DNA from: Axinella damicornis
Lineage: Eukaryota > Porifera > Demospongiae > Axinellida > Axinellidae
Assembly: GCA_963931865.1 (NCBI GenBank)
Contig: OZ007512.1
Span: forward strand, 6,036,883 to 6,100,882
Reading direction: 5' to 3'
Length of the DNA stretch: 64,000 nucleotides
Shown here: positions 23,117 to 30,101 of the stretch, one piece after another
How positions within the stretch are numbered: the stretch's first letter is position 1
Layout of the letters: each line of letters opens with the position of its first letter
Notes under the pieces: model-generated
What the model was told of the DNA's origin: nothing
Databases searched by the model: none
The model's input: only the letters and a program-made list of their open reading frames with translations
Position numbers and translations under genes: made by a program

Positions 23117-25209
23117 TATTGACTGGACAGTGTTCTTGCTAGGGCTCTACTGAAGGGCACTGTGCCCTTTGGGCTTCTAATATGCCCTTTGTGGTCTGGT
23201 CCTACTTTTTAGCAACCACTTGAAGTACATGCCTTCACAGGGTTACTGACCAGCATGAATCTCATTATGTGCCCTCTTAAACAAATTTCTGGCAAGAACA
23301 CTGATCTAACTTGATACTTTTCATATCACTGAACCCAATGTTTCGTCACAGAATCAATCGTACAGCTTTTGCCATATCTATTCAGCTTTCCACATGACCG
23401 GAATGGCCGTTGCTCAGTTACCAAGGCACTAGCTGTTTTATTATTTCTGCTCAAGCCAATGGATACAGCTGAAAGCAGACCTGCAAGAGAGCGCCTCGAG
23501 TTTTATTATCAAGACGAAGGCTTCTCGGAATCATTTGATGGAGGTTTGATGCTACCATAACAACTGCCGTGCCTGTTGATCAAAGAAGCAAGCACTGGAT
23601 GACCATGAGTCATATGTTTCACTCCTTATGTGTGTGTGGAGAGGGATGGGAGGGGGGGATGCGGGGGAGATGGTAGAGGAGGGGGGAAGGGTTATGGGAT
23701 GAAGGGAAGGAGGGGGAGGGAGAATACCCCCTGCAGGTGGCAGGACTCCATTAGTACCTTCTTTGTAGACTGGCTGACTAGCACCATGGTCAACAAATAC
23801 GGAGAATGTGTATGTATGTACATTGCATGTATGTGTGTGTGTGTGTGTGCATGTGTGCGTGTGTGCGTGGCTACCCAGCTCTACTCTGTGCCCTACATAT
23901 CTTCTCCTGAGTGCAGGCAAGGGGGTGATGGGAGGAGTGGCTGAAGGAGCTCTTTCTGTTTGACCACCTCCTTTACGTTTTATTGGGGAAACTGTCTGGA
24001 GGAGAGAGGAACTAGGGTATGTATATCACCCTCAGTCGGGAATGTTCTTCTGTATTGCACCAGTCTTGAACCAAATATTCCCCTCTACTTCCCTCCCACT
24101 TGTGCAATATTACACTCCTGGTAGGGGAAAAATTGTGCCGCGTAAACAATTCAATGTAAAAAAATCAAACCTCATAGCTCTCAGGAAATGCCTCCAGGGA
24201 TTCTGACTTCACTGTCATGATTACTATCATGCAGTGACACAAACAATAATTGTGGTGAAACTCACCTTGGTGGTGGAGTTAGGGGCGCTTTTGTCTTCCC
24301 ATCGGCTGCCATTGCTCGAGCGCTCTCCGACTTTCGTTGCCAGTACAGCTCTGACGAAGGGCCCACAAAGATTCTGACCACACGGTCGTGATCACTCTCC
24401 TTCACGCTTATATACCAGTCGTGATGCTTACATGCCGAAACTCACCGTGCTGGCAAAGCTGTAATATTTCTTACCTTCCCTTTGACCGCCATTGCTAGCG
24501 ATTGACTGAGCATGGTTGCCACATGGCACATGCAATGTTTGGCTTGCGCTAAAGCGAGTCGCATCTGGGGTTGCAACGGCTACCAGGAGTGCATATAATG
24601 GTATTTCAATCTAACTGGCAGCACATGGCTGGGCAACACCGCCAGGTGACTCACCTAGCCTGCTCAATCAGTGGTTTCTGAGTAGGACCTGAAAGAGCTG
24701 GGAACTGTGATTCAGGAGGACACTGTGGTACTTGATAGCCACAGTGGTGTAGTTGGCTCATGTACATGTAGGCCTGTATATAATAGTGTCAAGAGTTCAT
24801 AACTCTTGATAGTGCTGTGAAGACTCGAATACAGGTCAAACTATTTTCATACCATGTGATTGAACCAAATCAACATTCCCGTCCTCATGCAAGGTATATG
24901 ATTGCTGAGCAAGCCCCACAAAAGCTGTGCACTTATCAGTGTTAGGCCCCACCTCCCCCTGCCCCGTACATGATTCAGCAGTCCGGCTTTTACACAAGCC
25001 CCCGTCCGTAGCTATATGTAGGCCCATGGTGTGTATAGTGTTGCAGATCAAACTATATTCACACCATGTCAGTGAACGTAATTATTGAATCAAAAAGTGC
25101 TTCATAGTTCTAATCAACTTATGGGTAAGGTATAGAGTCAACTTGTGTGTATTGCTTCCTCCAGATCACGTCATGGTTGCACCGAGTCCGTCTCTTGAAG
25201 CTACTGTAG
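1536..25209 (+). CDS. GAREM-like adaptor gene: CABIT - Pro-rich - coiled coil - SAM (5' incomplete, internal block duplicated)
   Basis: Reconstructed exons: 1536-1703, 3855-3962, then copy A 4830-5309, 6050-6230, 7950-8333, 9815-10016 and copy B 16880-17350, 18094-18274, 19941-20324, 21030-21226, then 22144-22263 and 25165-25209. Phases match at every junction except the damaged copy-A exon 6. Using copy B the product is about 555 aa plus a missing N-terminus. The first three exons read as a CABIT domain: FPLCVRV, then [11 protein letters not shown], then CIGRFSTR, close to the GRFSTR of vertebrate GAREM proteins. A YVN motif, PTPRRRPSP and a coiled coil follow. The last two exons form a SAM domain. 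GAREM proteins couple receptor tyrosine kinases to GRB2/ERK, and CABIT plus C-terminal SAM is their layout. The alternative family is THEMIS, which has CABIT but no SAM. The start codon must lie upstream. Whether both copies enter one mRNA is unknown. Confidence 0.8.
1710..2110. mobile_element. Interspersed repeat family A (acagctcc-gaagac / gaagaagcc)
   Basis: Shares blocks ttaaagacg.., acagctccagaagac, tctcagaagaagcc and ttcggaa-type motifs with copies at 4430-4680, 7600-7870, 19640-19870 and 59520-59760, and fragments at 6250-6330, 18300-18400 and 59195-59235. It is non-coding and its class is unknown. Confidence 0.6.
2220..2870. mobile_element. Nested foldback sequences in intron 1-2
   Basis: Two hairpins are visible. 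One is at 2262-2395 (ggatctacattggctcgga against tccgagtcgacgtagtagatcc). One is at 2458-2552 (ctttgatgtaccgcggaggat against its complement, centred on tgacgtca). The flanks resemble the tagcctcgttcccaggc family (ttgcttgcagtacgaaaa, ggctatcgcctgttccagag). Confidence 0.65.
2848..3178 (+). repeat. Tandem array, about 70-bp unit, near five copies
   Basis: The unit contains cactagagtatacaatgtat, then cttgctcatcaaggagcat, then gacagcatgaaacatgc. The reverse complement occurs before both copies of exon 6 (9596-9810 with about three units, 20946-21027 with one). Confidence 0.9.
3206..3754. mobile_element. Foldback element, tagcctcgttcccaggc family, full length
   Basis: Ends are inverted (tagcctcgttcccaggcctc and its complement with one mismatch). 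The subterminal cagcttttgtcgcttgcag is also inverted. The internal region (ggtatgttgtataggt-like, ttataacttcgaagcgcatg) is shared in opposite orientation with 8987-9571. Confidence 0.85.
3855..3962 (+). CDS. CABIT exon 2 of the GAREM-like gene
   Basis: The exon has 36 codons in phase 0/0. Acceptor is acaacacag after a CA-rich tract and donor is cag|gttagt. It encodes [22 protein letters not shown], abbreviated here to its key residues HYKI.MNS...FGVLY. This is typical of the CABIT strand that ends in a Phe-Gly/Glu hydrophobic run. It joins in frame to both 4830 and 16880. Confidence 0.75.
4026..4196. mobile_element. Small foldback element, tagcctcgttcccaggc-type ends
   Basis: Arms of about 80 bp: agcctcactcccaggc, then ttctgttctttggtttccgt, then gatgcggaagggcggc, each repeated inverted. 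It ends in gcctgggaacgaggct. Confidence 0.85.
4430..4680. mobile_element. Repeat family A copy
   Basis: Contains agctccagaagacctaaac and gattctcagaagaagccttc as in the other copies. It ends just before copy A of the segmental duplication. Confidence 0.55.
4830..5309 (+). CDS. CABIT exon 3, copy A
   Basis: The exon has 160 codons in phase 0/0. Acceptor is ccattacag and donor is gag|gtcagc. It contains [17 protein letters not shown] at residues 8-24 and CIGRFSTR at residues 73-80, the most GAREM-like motif in the window. The frame stays open about 200 nt past the donor, but copy B shares the same donor and its downstream frame diverges. Relative to copy B it has three extra residues (PEI) after VYL. 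Confidence 0.85.
5572..6018 (+). mobile_element. MITE family B (cactcctggtag ends)
   Basis: Begins gcaaccacactcctggtag and ends cataccaggagtgtaataat, an imperfect inverted repeat. The body contains agcaatggcagccaa and a repeated gtcagaatgttt. Other copies: 6615-6950 (partial), 17620-18056, 18676-19000 (partial), 24111-24593 (reverse), 45738-46196, and a diverged reverse piece at 30840-31080. It sits in the intron between exons 3 and 4. Confidence 0.75.
6050..6230 (+). CDS. GAREM-like exon 4, copy A
   Basis: This 181-bp exon enters at phase 0 and leaves at phase 1. Acceptor is gtgcacag and donor is gaag|gtgtgt. It encodes a polar helix-rich piece ([23 protein letters not shown]) shortened here to [12 protein letters not shown]. 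Copy B is nearly identical with the same boundaries. Confidence 0.8.
7950..8333 (+). CDS. GAREM-like exon 5, copy A: YVN site, Pro-rich stretch, coiled coil
   Basis: This 384-bp exon is in phase 1/1. Acceptor is acacctcag and donor is ctgg|gtgagg. It starts with [14 protein letters not shown], where Y-V-N fits the pYxN consensus for GRB2 SH2. [12 protein letters not shown] follows, and then a long heptad-like helix ([19 protein letters not shown] and onward). Reading through the donor gives a stop 19 nt later (8350-8352), so intron retention would end the protein before SAM. Confidence 0.85.
8435..8467 (+). repeat. Poly-G tract, 33 nt
   Basis: Uninterrupted G run just after exon 5 of copy A, absent from copy B. 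It is a likely sequencing-error hotspot. Confidence 0.95.
8987..9571. mobile_element. Foldback element, tagcctcgttcccaggc family, in copy A only
   Basis: Long inverted ends: tagcctcgttcccaggcctc, cagcttttgtcgcttgcag and aggcctggaagggtttcgca, each inverted at the right end. Copy B has an uninterrupted sequence here (…cgctcatatttccttcgtg), so this insertion is polymorphic between the copies. Confidence 0.88.
9596..9810 (-). repeat. 70-bp units preceding exon 6 of copy A
   Basis: About three units of atgctccttgatgagcaagt … gtgtgcatgtttcatgctgt. Each ends in a pyrimidine-rich gctgtcc, and the last one supplies the exon 6 acceptor (ctgtcctccag). Confidence 0.85.
9815..10016 (+). pseudogene. GAREM-like exon 6, copy A: frameshifted
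   Basis: The exon opens correctly from phase 1 ([16 protein letters not shown]) and matches copy B up to RRQMEA. It then differs by several single-base insertions or deletions, in a C run, near agtcaacc, near acaagcatacc, and as gcgcccc instead of gcgccc. Its length of 202 bp does not fit the required phase, and its frame hits TGA at 9979-9981. Copy B is 197 bp and intact. Either copy A is decaying or the assembly is unpolished here. Confidence 0.65.
10036..10166 (+). repeat. CT-rich low-complexity tract
   Basis: Dense ctctcc/ttcctc sequence right after the exon 6 donor. The equivalent in copy B is at 21255-21400. Confidence 0.9.
10626..10825. other. Assembly gap of 200 N
   Basis: Exactly 200 N, probably a fixed-size placeholder. 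It interrupts the CT-rich intron after copy-A exon 6, at the point matching about 21862 in copy B. The sequence after it does not resemble copy B. Confidence 0.98.
10826..11423. other. No gene recognised after the gap
   Basis: Short open frames exist on both strands, but none has domain features or matching splice sites. I see nothing further here. Confidence 0.5.
11424..11540 (+). repeat. Direct repeat unit with empty insertion site
   Basis: Contains tgcttgctaggtgtatgcac, then tgtcatggtggga, then tatccccttcggtgtgc. The same sequence recurs from 11788, interrupted by a MITE. Confidence 0.85.
11613..11647 (+). repeat. Poly-C tract
   Basis: Uninterrupted C run of about 35 nt. Confidence 0.95.
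11876..12393. mobile_element. Tc1/mariner-like MITE with TA target-site duplication
   Basis: Inverted ends ccgtaggcgctctaattatg and cataattagagcgcccacgg, flanked by TA on both sides. Comparison with the empty copy at 11424-11540 shows a single TA there (gctatcccc), so TA was duplicated on insertion. There is no coding capacity. Confidence 0.88.
12400..15300. other. Non-coding spacer with microsatellites and pyrimidine tracts
   Basis: No supported gene. A tatgtatgtgtg microsatellite lies at 13338-13390. A cctccct/accccc-rich tract lies at 14240-14440. The sequence gggtttgaatcccac at 14007-14021 resembles a Pol III B box but has no tRNA fold around it. Confidence 0.5.
15301..15440. mobile_element. 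140-bp hairpin MITE
   Basis: Inverted ends gtagagtaagtgcgggggtg and its exact complement, with further inverted tccggac units inside. Confidence 0.88.
15441..16843. other. Spacer before duplication copy B
   Basis: No gene seen. A short foldback (ttagcctcgtacccaggcc and its complement) occupies 16099-16135. A ggtaccggtaccggtac run lies near 16315-16333. Two patches rich in cgttccgttc and its complement (15950-15990, 16485-16530) form a distant inverted pair. Confidence 0.5.
16880..17350 (+). CDS. CABIT exon 3, copy B
   Basis: The exon has 157 codons in phase 0/0 with the same splice signals as copy A. It keeps CIGRFSTR. It differs by a 9-bp in-frame deletion after VYL and by a changed first few residues (TGCVSEK instead of KGFIFEK). 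No copy of exons 1-2 precedes it between 10826 and 16843. Confidence 0.85.
17620..18056 (+). mobile_element. MITE family B in copy B
   Basis: Orthologous position to 5572-6018 within the segmental duplication, so it was inserted before the duplication. Confidence 0.75.
18094..18274 (+). CDS. GAREM-like exon 4, copy B
   Basis: This 181-bp exon has the same phases and splice sites as copy A, with only scattered substitutions such as LYQDTR for LHQDTR. Confidence 0.8.
19941..20324 (+). CDS. GAREM-like exon 5, copy B: YVN site, Pro-rich stretch, coiled coil
   Basis: This 384-bp exon is in phase 1/1. It keeps SSIYVNL, the Pro/Arg stretch and the coiled coil. Only a few residues differ from copy A (for example KMSEAL for KLSEAL and GHIVKA for GRVVKA), which indicates constraint or very recent duplication. 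Confidence 0.85.
21030..21226 (+). CDS. GAREM-like exon 6, copy B
   Basis: This 197-bp exon enters at phase 1 and leaves at phase 0. Acceptor is gttgtcctccag and donor is cag|gtgaac. It encodes [18 protein letters not shown], a Pro-rich linker and [12 protein letters not shown]. The last part is the first helix of the SAM domain completed by the next exon. Confidence 0.8.
21850..22143 (+). repeat. Long CT-rich tract serving as polypyrimidine run of the SAM exon
   Basis: About 290 nt of almost pure pyrimidine ending in the acceptor ctccctcag at 22143. Copy A is cut by the N gap inside the equivalent tract. Confidence 0.9.
22144..22263 (+). CDS. SAM domain exon of the GAREM-like gene
   Basis: The exon has 40 codons in phase 0/0. 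The acceptor follows a very long CT tract and the donor is aag|gtggga. It contains [17 protein letters not shown], then ISGEILLEC and KILEKEIK. These match the SAM pattern V..WL..igL..Y...F....I.G..LL.l....L...gI. It occurs once in the window. The copy-A equivalent, if any, would lie in or past the N gap. Confidence 0.85.
22415..22960. mobile_element. Repeat family D with minisatellite core
   Basis: Left flank gtagcttcgctcactcagct … tccggcgctggacagc. Core of about 30-bp units (gctgctccccgattgcatcc gcttcag). Right flank attcttcgcagagttcgagg. Two other copies lie at 33695-34145 and 35040-35430 in reverse orientation. Confidence 0.8.
22997..23114 (+). repeat. (CA)n microsatellite
   Basis: Nearly uninterrupted ca dinucleotides with a few g/t variants in the middle. 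Confidence 0.97.
23115..24110. other. Intron sequence without recognisable features
   Basis: Part of the last intron of the GAREM-like gene. A purine-rich ggagggggga patch lies at 23640-23730 and a tg microsatellite at 23833-23868. Nothing else is seen. Confidence 0.5.
24111..24593 (-). mobile_element. MITE family B, reverse orientation
   Basis: Starts tacactcctggtaggggaaa and ends ggctaccaggagtgc. The body is the reverse complement of 45738-46196. It lies in the last intron of the GAREM-like gene. Confidence 0.75.
25165..25209 (+). CDS. Terminal exon: last SAM helix and stop
   Basis: The exon has 15 codons: [14 protein letters not shown] then TAG. Acceptor is attgcttcctccag. [11 protein letters not shown] resembles the closing SAM helix (usually GHR..LL..I) and joins in frame after KEIK. 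The preceding intron is 2.9 kb and full of repeats. Confidence 0.7.
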   Translation: MTSWLHRVRLLKLL

Positions 25210-25461
25210 TCTCTTGATTCAGAAGCTAATCTCGGGCCAGCACTCAGCAGAGAGCATCCTCAAGGGAAATGACCCGTATGTCTACGCATCCAAAGCCGCA
25301 TACTGATGATCATTCATTTGTCGCAATAATATTATTATAACTATTCACAACATTACTGAAAACTGTAATTTTTGATCATTCCAGTTCTATTACCATATTG
25401 CATAAACAAGTTTTGAATCATTAGTCATCACATACAAGTGCTGCATATACCATGCATTGAC

Positions 25462-25590
25462 ATTGGGTACTGACTGTCCTCCTTGCCACACCTCCATGCA
25501 TGGCCGTACACCAATCCATTGGGTGCTGAATGTCCTCCTTGCCACGCCTCCATGCTTGGCCATACCACCAATCCATTGGGTGCTGACTGT
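25462..25590. repeat. Tandem repeat, about 62-bp unit
   Basis: Two full units plus a partial: gtcctccttgccac(a/g)cc tccatgc … accaatccattgggtgct. The open frame across it is repeat-derived. Confidence 0.75.
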
Positions 25591-26429
25591 CTGTGAGTTG
25601 GCCTCCGCCTCTATGGCCACACACCATGCAATAACAAACTCACTGAAGGTGGAGAGTAAGGGGTTCACAGTAATACATCTCTGAGTGTGCAAGGATACAT
25701 CATATTGGTCGCATGCATGCATGAGCTGTACTGCTTCAAAACCAGATTTGCGAGGTAGATGTCCTTTACAATGCATATGTTTACATGCAGTCACACAACA
25801 AACAACACAGCCACTTCTTGCGGTAACGTCCACGTAAACTTGTCAACCGTGGTCGACTGGACGTTCTACTCCACAACATCAGATCTGGCCTGCAGGCTAC
25901 TACGTAACACCACCAGTTCTCCCTTCTCACTACCCACTTGCTCTCTCTTCAGGATCTCCTTGTCCAACTGGCAAGGGAGGTACATATTCACCTGCACTGT
26001 ACTGCACGTGTTTCTTGGGTCACTAGAGACTTAGCAACATCCAACAGAATCTGATTATACATCCACAGAGACTTAGCAACATCCACAGATATACAGTTTA
26101 GCTCACAAGACATTCATTCCTGCGGGTCCTATTTTCTTTGAGGTCTGACAGAGGTCTGGGCCATCCCAACCTATACTATCTGTATCCTAGGTGACCTATT
26201 TCCACTGTAGACAGGTCACCTGCACGCAAATTTATCCTGTCTACACTCATAACTAGCCAGCAATGCTGCATGTTCATCTCTGATTAACCCCCATAACGCG
26301 TAGAGAGTTGACATCTGTGCTCCTATGTACCAGCGTTGCTTGTCCTCTTCTCCACCCGCCATTCTTCCCTCCTATATACTCACCTTCAACGAGATGGAGA
26401 AATGGAGCTCAAGTCCAGAAACACCATAA

Positions 26430-26975
26430 GGGTGCAGTATCGGTCAATTAGACAAATTAGACGACATTATACCAAGTTATACTGTATAATGTCAAACTTG
26501 CAAGATTAGATAACTTTTACCAAGTTGCACAATTTATTTAAAAACTGTTTAAAGTGTATAAATTGCAAGTTAGACACAAATTATATTGAAATTATACATT
26601 ACAGAGAGTTATACAATATATTTGCACACAGTATAAAGTGTATAATTTCGAAGTTAGACAAAAAAAATTATACTTCGTGAGAGTTACACTTGAAAACTGT
26701 ATAAAATGTATAAATTGCAAGTTAGACACAAATTACATTGAAATTATACATTACAAAGAGTTATACAATATATTTGCACAAAGTATAAAGTGTATAATTT
26801 CCAAGTTAGACAAAATTAATAATATAATATTATTGAAATTATACATTGTGAAAGTTACACTTGAAAACTGTATAAAATTTAATGTATAAATTGCAAATTA
26901 GACACAAATTATATTGAAATCATACATTGCAAAAAGTTATAGAATATAATTGCACACAGTACAAAGTTAGACACA
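26430..26975. repeat. AT-rich tandem repeat, about 155-170-bp period
   Basis: Three diverged units of actgtataaaatgtataaat, tgcaagttagacacaaatta and aattatacattacaaagagt. It lies between the 3' ends of the two convergent signalling genes. Confidence 0.75.
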
Positions 26976-27062
26976 CATAATAATGTTTGTAAAATCATCT
27001 TAATATCTATGAAGGTGGCACCCTCGAAACTTTATATATAGACATACATGTCTGTATGCCTG

Positions 27063-27110
27063 CATTTTAACACAGCGCCAGCCCCAGGCACAGCGACTGG
27101 CTTAAAGGTG
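27063..27110 (+). repeat. 46-bp direct repeat, unit 1
   Basis: ttttaacacagcgccagccc … gcgactggcttaaa recurs at 27757-27800 with three mismatches. No tandem connection is seen between the units. Confidence 0.7.
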
Positions 27111-27411
27111 GCGGGCAAGCAATTGATACGCGTGACCGCGCAATAATTGGAGGCGTGGTTCCGAATCACCGCTTTCGAGCGCTCCAGCAGCAGCCATCCA
27201 AGATGCTGTGCCACCTTTCTTCTTCCAAGGCTGTTGGGCATCCATTGACAGCGTGTCTAGTTGAGCGCTACGTTATACGTACTTCGTACCGTGACAACGC
27301 CAGCTGCAAATCTCGGCGAAATACAGCACTGTTTTTTCTGTACGTCTCAAAAATCAGCTGAACGTATTTAGTTAAAATGCTCTTCGCAGGCAGCTCTTCC
27401 ACTGGTTACTC

Positions 27412-27572
27412 GAGGGGGCTACGTTGTCATATGGCGTCGAACGAACGTCTCATCGTGGTTTCTCCCCTACAAGATGAACAAAAAACAGGAAAATTGGCCT
27501 CGCGATAACACTGTTAACTCCGTATCCGGCTAGTTCGGAAGCGTACTTACATGAACTCAACGTAGCCCCCTC
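27412..27572. mobile_element. Small MITE with agggggctacgttg ends
   Basis: gagggggctacgttg at the left and caacgtagccccctc at the right form a 15-bp inverted repeat around about 130 bp. Confidence 0.7.
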
Positions 27573-28814
27573 CAGACTGGGCCTGTCTTGATCCTGAGAA
27601 AAAAACAGAACCAGTAGCTTGCGTACAATAAAACTGAGACGTACAGAAAATTTATTAATTCCATCAATACTGAATAATTCGCTGTCTCCGTTGTTTGCTG
27701 CTCCAGAACATCCTGGCTTGGTACATAAGTAGCACTTACCATGAAGTGTTTGATTTTAACACAGCACCAGCCCCAGGCATAGCGACTGGCTTAAAACTCT
27801 TTGCACGCCACGGGCACATTTATGTGCCCGCAATACATCGTTCATACTATGGCTTCTCACTTCGTGGTGACGGACGGACTTCGACTAGCACTGCTCCTGG
27901 AGACTTGTCAGTAGTCACCCTCTGTATAACTACAGACTTAAGGGCGCCAAGCGTCTGGGCTGGCAGCTATTACGGGCAGAAACAAGTCCGCCATTGTAAG
28001 TCGATCGAACGGTAAAGGTAAGAAGCCTTATCTCGCTCGTCAATAAACGCTTACTTGCAATAACGCTCCTGCTTTGACTTACTGTTGCGCTGCCCTCTCC
28101 AGAGATAAAGTAAGTAGCGATGGTCGTTCGCGTATGGCAAGACAACAGTCGAGTTTTAGCAGACTCCACCCAGTGCCTCCGCCTCTTCCTGCCTTGGTCA
28201 ACGGTGAGCGTAATCATTGCTGCTAACAGCCAGGGGCACTCTCCCGAGTTTTGTTGGACGCTGCGCGCCCCAAGCAACGCTAACCGCTGTATGCAGATGC
28301 CAATTTATGCTGTGGGGGGAGATTTCAATAAACTTGGACCCCAAAGAATTAAGGTGCCTATCCCCTTGACATGATGTCTGTCCAAGTACTAGCAAGATAC
28401 GACTGGATCAGGCTTAGAAATTAAAATCACCTGTACAGCAGACCAACCATCCTCTTAGTTTTGGAGCAAATGGCATTTATACGTATGTGATTCATGGTTG
28501 ACGTCAGAGTATGTAGCTATAGGAGTACACTCTGTCTTGAGTAGAGGAACCGATTTTCAGGGCAGATCGAGGGCTGCGATGGGTTTTTCTTTCTGGAGAG
28601 CAGCATGCACTCACATTTTGAAGCTGAAGGTAAAGTGGTTGGCATTCACCCAATTGTTCAAACTGTAGCTAGCTAAATATCATTTTGCAAGTCTGTGTAG
28701 TCAGCACTTGACTGGATGATCTTAATTGAACAGCGTCATGTATAATCATATATGATTATAATAATCATCTTGGAACCTGAAGATAAGTTAGTGTCAATAC
28801 AAGCTAGTGAGAAA

Positions 28815-29130
28815 CAATAGAGGTCCCAAGACTGGAACCTGGGGTACACCTGACTCAACAGATAATGGTATCAGAGGACTCGCCGTCCGCAACAACTCTT
28901 TGTCTACGGTAGCTGCAAATCCATCTAGTCAGGGTTGAGGTTCAGCTGTTTGAGCTTAATTCTCGAGTAGTGCCCTGTGGGGAACAGAATCAAAGGCTTT
29001 TTGTATGTCGAAACACACGGCGCACACCTCCCTTAATTCCTGCATCCACCTGTTGAAGCCACTCATGAGTAGATGTTAGTAGTGCAGAGACTGTTGATTT
29101 TCCGGACTGGAAACCCCAAGTACTGACTAG
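28815..29130 (-). pseudogene. LINE-type reverse transcriptase fragment
   Basis: Minus-strand frames give FQSGKSTVSALLTSTHEWLQ, then after a shift VCAVCFDIQKAFDSVPHRAL, then VPQVPVLGPLL. These match the order of RT motifs in CR1/L2/Rex-like LINEs (G...STvsALL, fDi.KAFDsVpH, GVPQGSVLGPLLF). Frameshifts show it is dead. Confidence 0.75.
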
Positions 29131-29151
29131 GAACTTATATTCAGGACGTGT

Positions 29152-29203
29152 TAGCCTCGTTCCCAGGCACTCGATAATTACCGAGCGCCTGGGAACGAGG
29201 CTA
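29152..29203. mobile_element. Minimal foldback of the tagcctcgttcccaggc family
   Basis: Perfect inverted ends tagcctcgttcccaggc with a short AT-rich loop. Confidence 0.85.
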
Positions 29204-29549
29204 GACATGTGTTACTAGCTAGATTGTACACCGCGTGAGGAGACTGAGCAGTCATGCAGGTTTCATGTTTATAATCTCAATCTCTTTGACAGCAGAAAAT
29301 ATATACATGTGAACACATCAAGTAAAAAGGAAACATCAGGCACAAAATCCCAGTTGGCACCCCCAGAGTAGGAGTCCTTGCAAAATGTGTTTAGAAGGTT
29401 CTGAATTTAGGTGTTTTTCAAATTTGAGGCATTTTTTCAAAGGGGGTGTACAAGTATTTTTACACAATTTGGACCATTCCCCATGTTAAGATAGCTAGTT
29501 GTGCCTAATGTTCATACATGCAAAGAAAAAAAGAAAAAGGTGAAGATGA

Positions 29550-30101
29550 CTACACATCTGTTATGACCTCTTGTGATCCCACACACTGCTGGTTCACATG
29601 TACTCTATACTTCAGTATCTCTCCGATCCTAAATCGCTTATTGCACAAGGGACACGTGAGGTTTGGGTCATACGGAACGTGCTGCATCGTCAACCGATGA
29701 CCGCTTTCATCACCAACCTCTGTTGCAACAGACTCGGTGTGAATAATAGAGTCAAGATTTTGATCAAGATAAGTCCATGAGTATGACTCACGGACTTCAA
29801 ATGGCTCGGGATTTTGCTGGATTTGGGAATCCACCCTTGGGAGCACTGCAGACAAAGAGTGTTGATCTGTTGAGTGCTCGTTCTGAGGGCAGGCATGAGC
29901 CTGTGGTGGAATCTCTGGAGCACCCAAATGGGGAGGGGGTAGTTGGCGACATATTCTGGAACCACTGGGAGACATTGTGAGAGGACTTGGACTTGGTTTT
30001 GGTGGGCGTGGTGGTGGAGGCTGCTGGTTGTCCAGCTGTTCGGGGTGGCTTGCCATAGGCAGATCATGTACTGGAAATGTCAGTGGTGACTGTGATGTCT
30101 C
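29550..30101 (-). CDS. Last exon: Pro-rich linker and C-terminal CCHC zinc finger
   Basis: The exon has 183 codons plus TAG. Acceptor is tgtttacttacag. It is Pro-rich (QPPPPRPPKPSPSP), then acidic and polar. It ends in CPLC...H-x4-C: C783, C786, H801, C806 in the assembled protein. NEMO and optineurin end in a similar CxxC...HxxxC ubiquitin-binding finger, here with slightly longer spacing. Confidence 0.85.
   Translation of the reverse strand, partial: ETSQSPLTFPVHDLPMASHPEQLDNQQPPPPRPPKPSPSPLTMSPSGSRICRQLPPPHLGAPEIPPQAHACPQNEHSTDQHSLSAVLPRVDSQIQQNPEPFEVRESYSWTYLDQNLDSIIHTESVATEVGDESGHRLTMQHVPYDPNLTCPLCNKRFRIGEILKYRVHVNQQCVGSQEVITDV

Noticed and set aside
22727..23160. Cys/Val and His/Thr repeat proteins
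   Set aside because: Translations of the (CA)n microsatellite.
25390..25833. 147-codon minus-strand frame
   Set aside because: The frame is kept open by a 62-bp tandem repeat. No motif or splice structure.
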